A DNA stretch of 13,810 nucleotides, taken from assembly GCA_964644025.1 (NCBI GenBank), contig CAZXVW010000118.1, positions 1-13,810 of the forward strand, in the 5' to 3' direction. Below the pieces are notes generated by a model. The model was given only the letters and a program-made list of their open reading frames with translations. It was not told the origin of the DNA and ran no database searches. Both the position numbers and the translations under genes were made by a program. This stretch comes from CAZXVW01 sp964644025. GTDB lineage: Bacteria; Acidobacteriota; Terriglobia; Bryobacterales; Bryobacteraceae. Of this stretch, positions 13,635 through 13,810 are shown piece by piece. Positions within the stretch are counted from its first letter, which is position 1. Every line of letters begins with the position of its first letter.

Positions 13635-13810
13635 TCACGCCACTTTCCTGACGTAGACGTAATAGGCCCCGAGCGAAAGCCCCTGGTCATTGGTGAACCA
13701 GGTCTGGACACGGGTGTTGCCTCTGGCGAGTTTCAGGCGGAAACGAACGGAGGTGTCCATCTTGCCGACGTCGCGCTCCGTGGTCTGTCCGCCCACCTGC
13801 AGTTTCGCAT
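13635..13810 (-). CDS. C-terminal end of a sulfatase (arylsulfatase-type), partial
   Basis: Only the last 58 codons of this gene are in the window; it continues past the right edge. The translation ends with VQTWFTNDQGLSLGAYYVYVRKVA before the TGA at 13637-13635, and includes VRFRLKLARGNTR just before. The pattern LxxGxxxVQTWF(T/D)DxxGxxxGAYYVYV is typical of the C-terminal subdomain of arylsulfatase A-like proteins, which remove sulfate esters from polysaccharides or other substrates after a formylglycine in the active site. That active site lies outside the window. No ATG begins inside the visible part in a way that would make it a complete small gene. The call rests on the C-terminal pattern alone. 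Confidence 0.7.
   Translation of the reverse strand, partial: AKLQVGGQTTERDVGKMDTSVRFRLKLARGNTRVQTWFTNDQGLSLGAYYVYVRKVA

Overview
The window reads as an ordinary chromosomal segment of a GC-rich diderm bacterium. An outer membrane is implied by BamA, a periplasmic Skp/OmpH chaperone and a Wza-type export protein. A PEP-CTERM protein, a large S9 peptidase, a sulfatase tail and a heptameric GGTCGGT-type repeat together suggest Acidobacteriota (Solibacter/Bryobacter-like). This is inference from gene style, and Verrucomicrobiota or Planctomycetota cannot be excluded.

Layout, left to right: (1) 1-823, a PEP-CTERM protein on the minus strand with a GTG start, a strong ribosome binding site and a TTGACA-17-TATCGT promoter. 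(2) 1185-4861, a minus-strand bamA-skp outer-membrane biogenesis pair. (3) 4862-5210, a divergent intergenic region with a good plus-strand promoter overlapped by an inverted repeat. (4) 5211-6461, a plus-strand ketosynthase with an intact Cys-His-Lys-His active site; its motifs look more like aromatic polyketide KS-alpha than housekeeping FabF. (5) 6498-9854, a minus-strand exopolysaccharide module in the order Wza-like export protein, Wzz/GumC chain-length protein, stand-alone BY-kinase. (6) 10083-12248, a divergently transcribed secreted S9 prolyl-oligopeptidase-type peptidase. (7) 12256-12339, a heptamer tandem repeat between two converging genes. (8) 12399-13810, a minus-strand run of a sulfatase (only its C-terminus is inside), a TerB-domain protein and a Maf nucleotide pyrophosphatase.

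Functional picture: most genes concern the cell envelope. BamA and Skp insert and escort outer-membrane proteins. Wza, Wzz and the BY-kinase control export and length of a polysaccharide. The PEP-CTERM protein would be sorted by an exosortase encoded elsewhere, and exosortase systems are known to co-occur with this type of export module. No glycosyltransferase, flippase, polymerase or exosortase gene lies in the window.

I did not find a clearly new system. The points most worth a second look are the orphan KS-alpha-like ketosynthase and its promoter/inverted repeat, the tyrosine-rich and acidic tail of the BY-kinase beside a chain-length protein with a third membrane segment, and the heptamer array. 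No tRNA, rRNA, CRISPR array, transposase or phage gene was seen.
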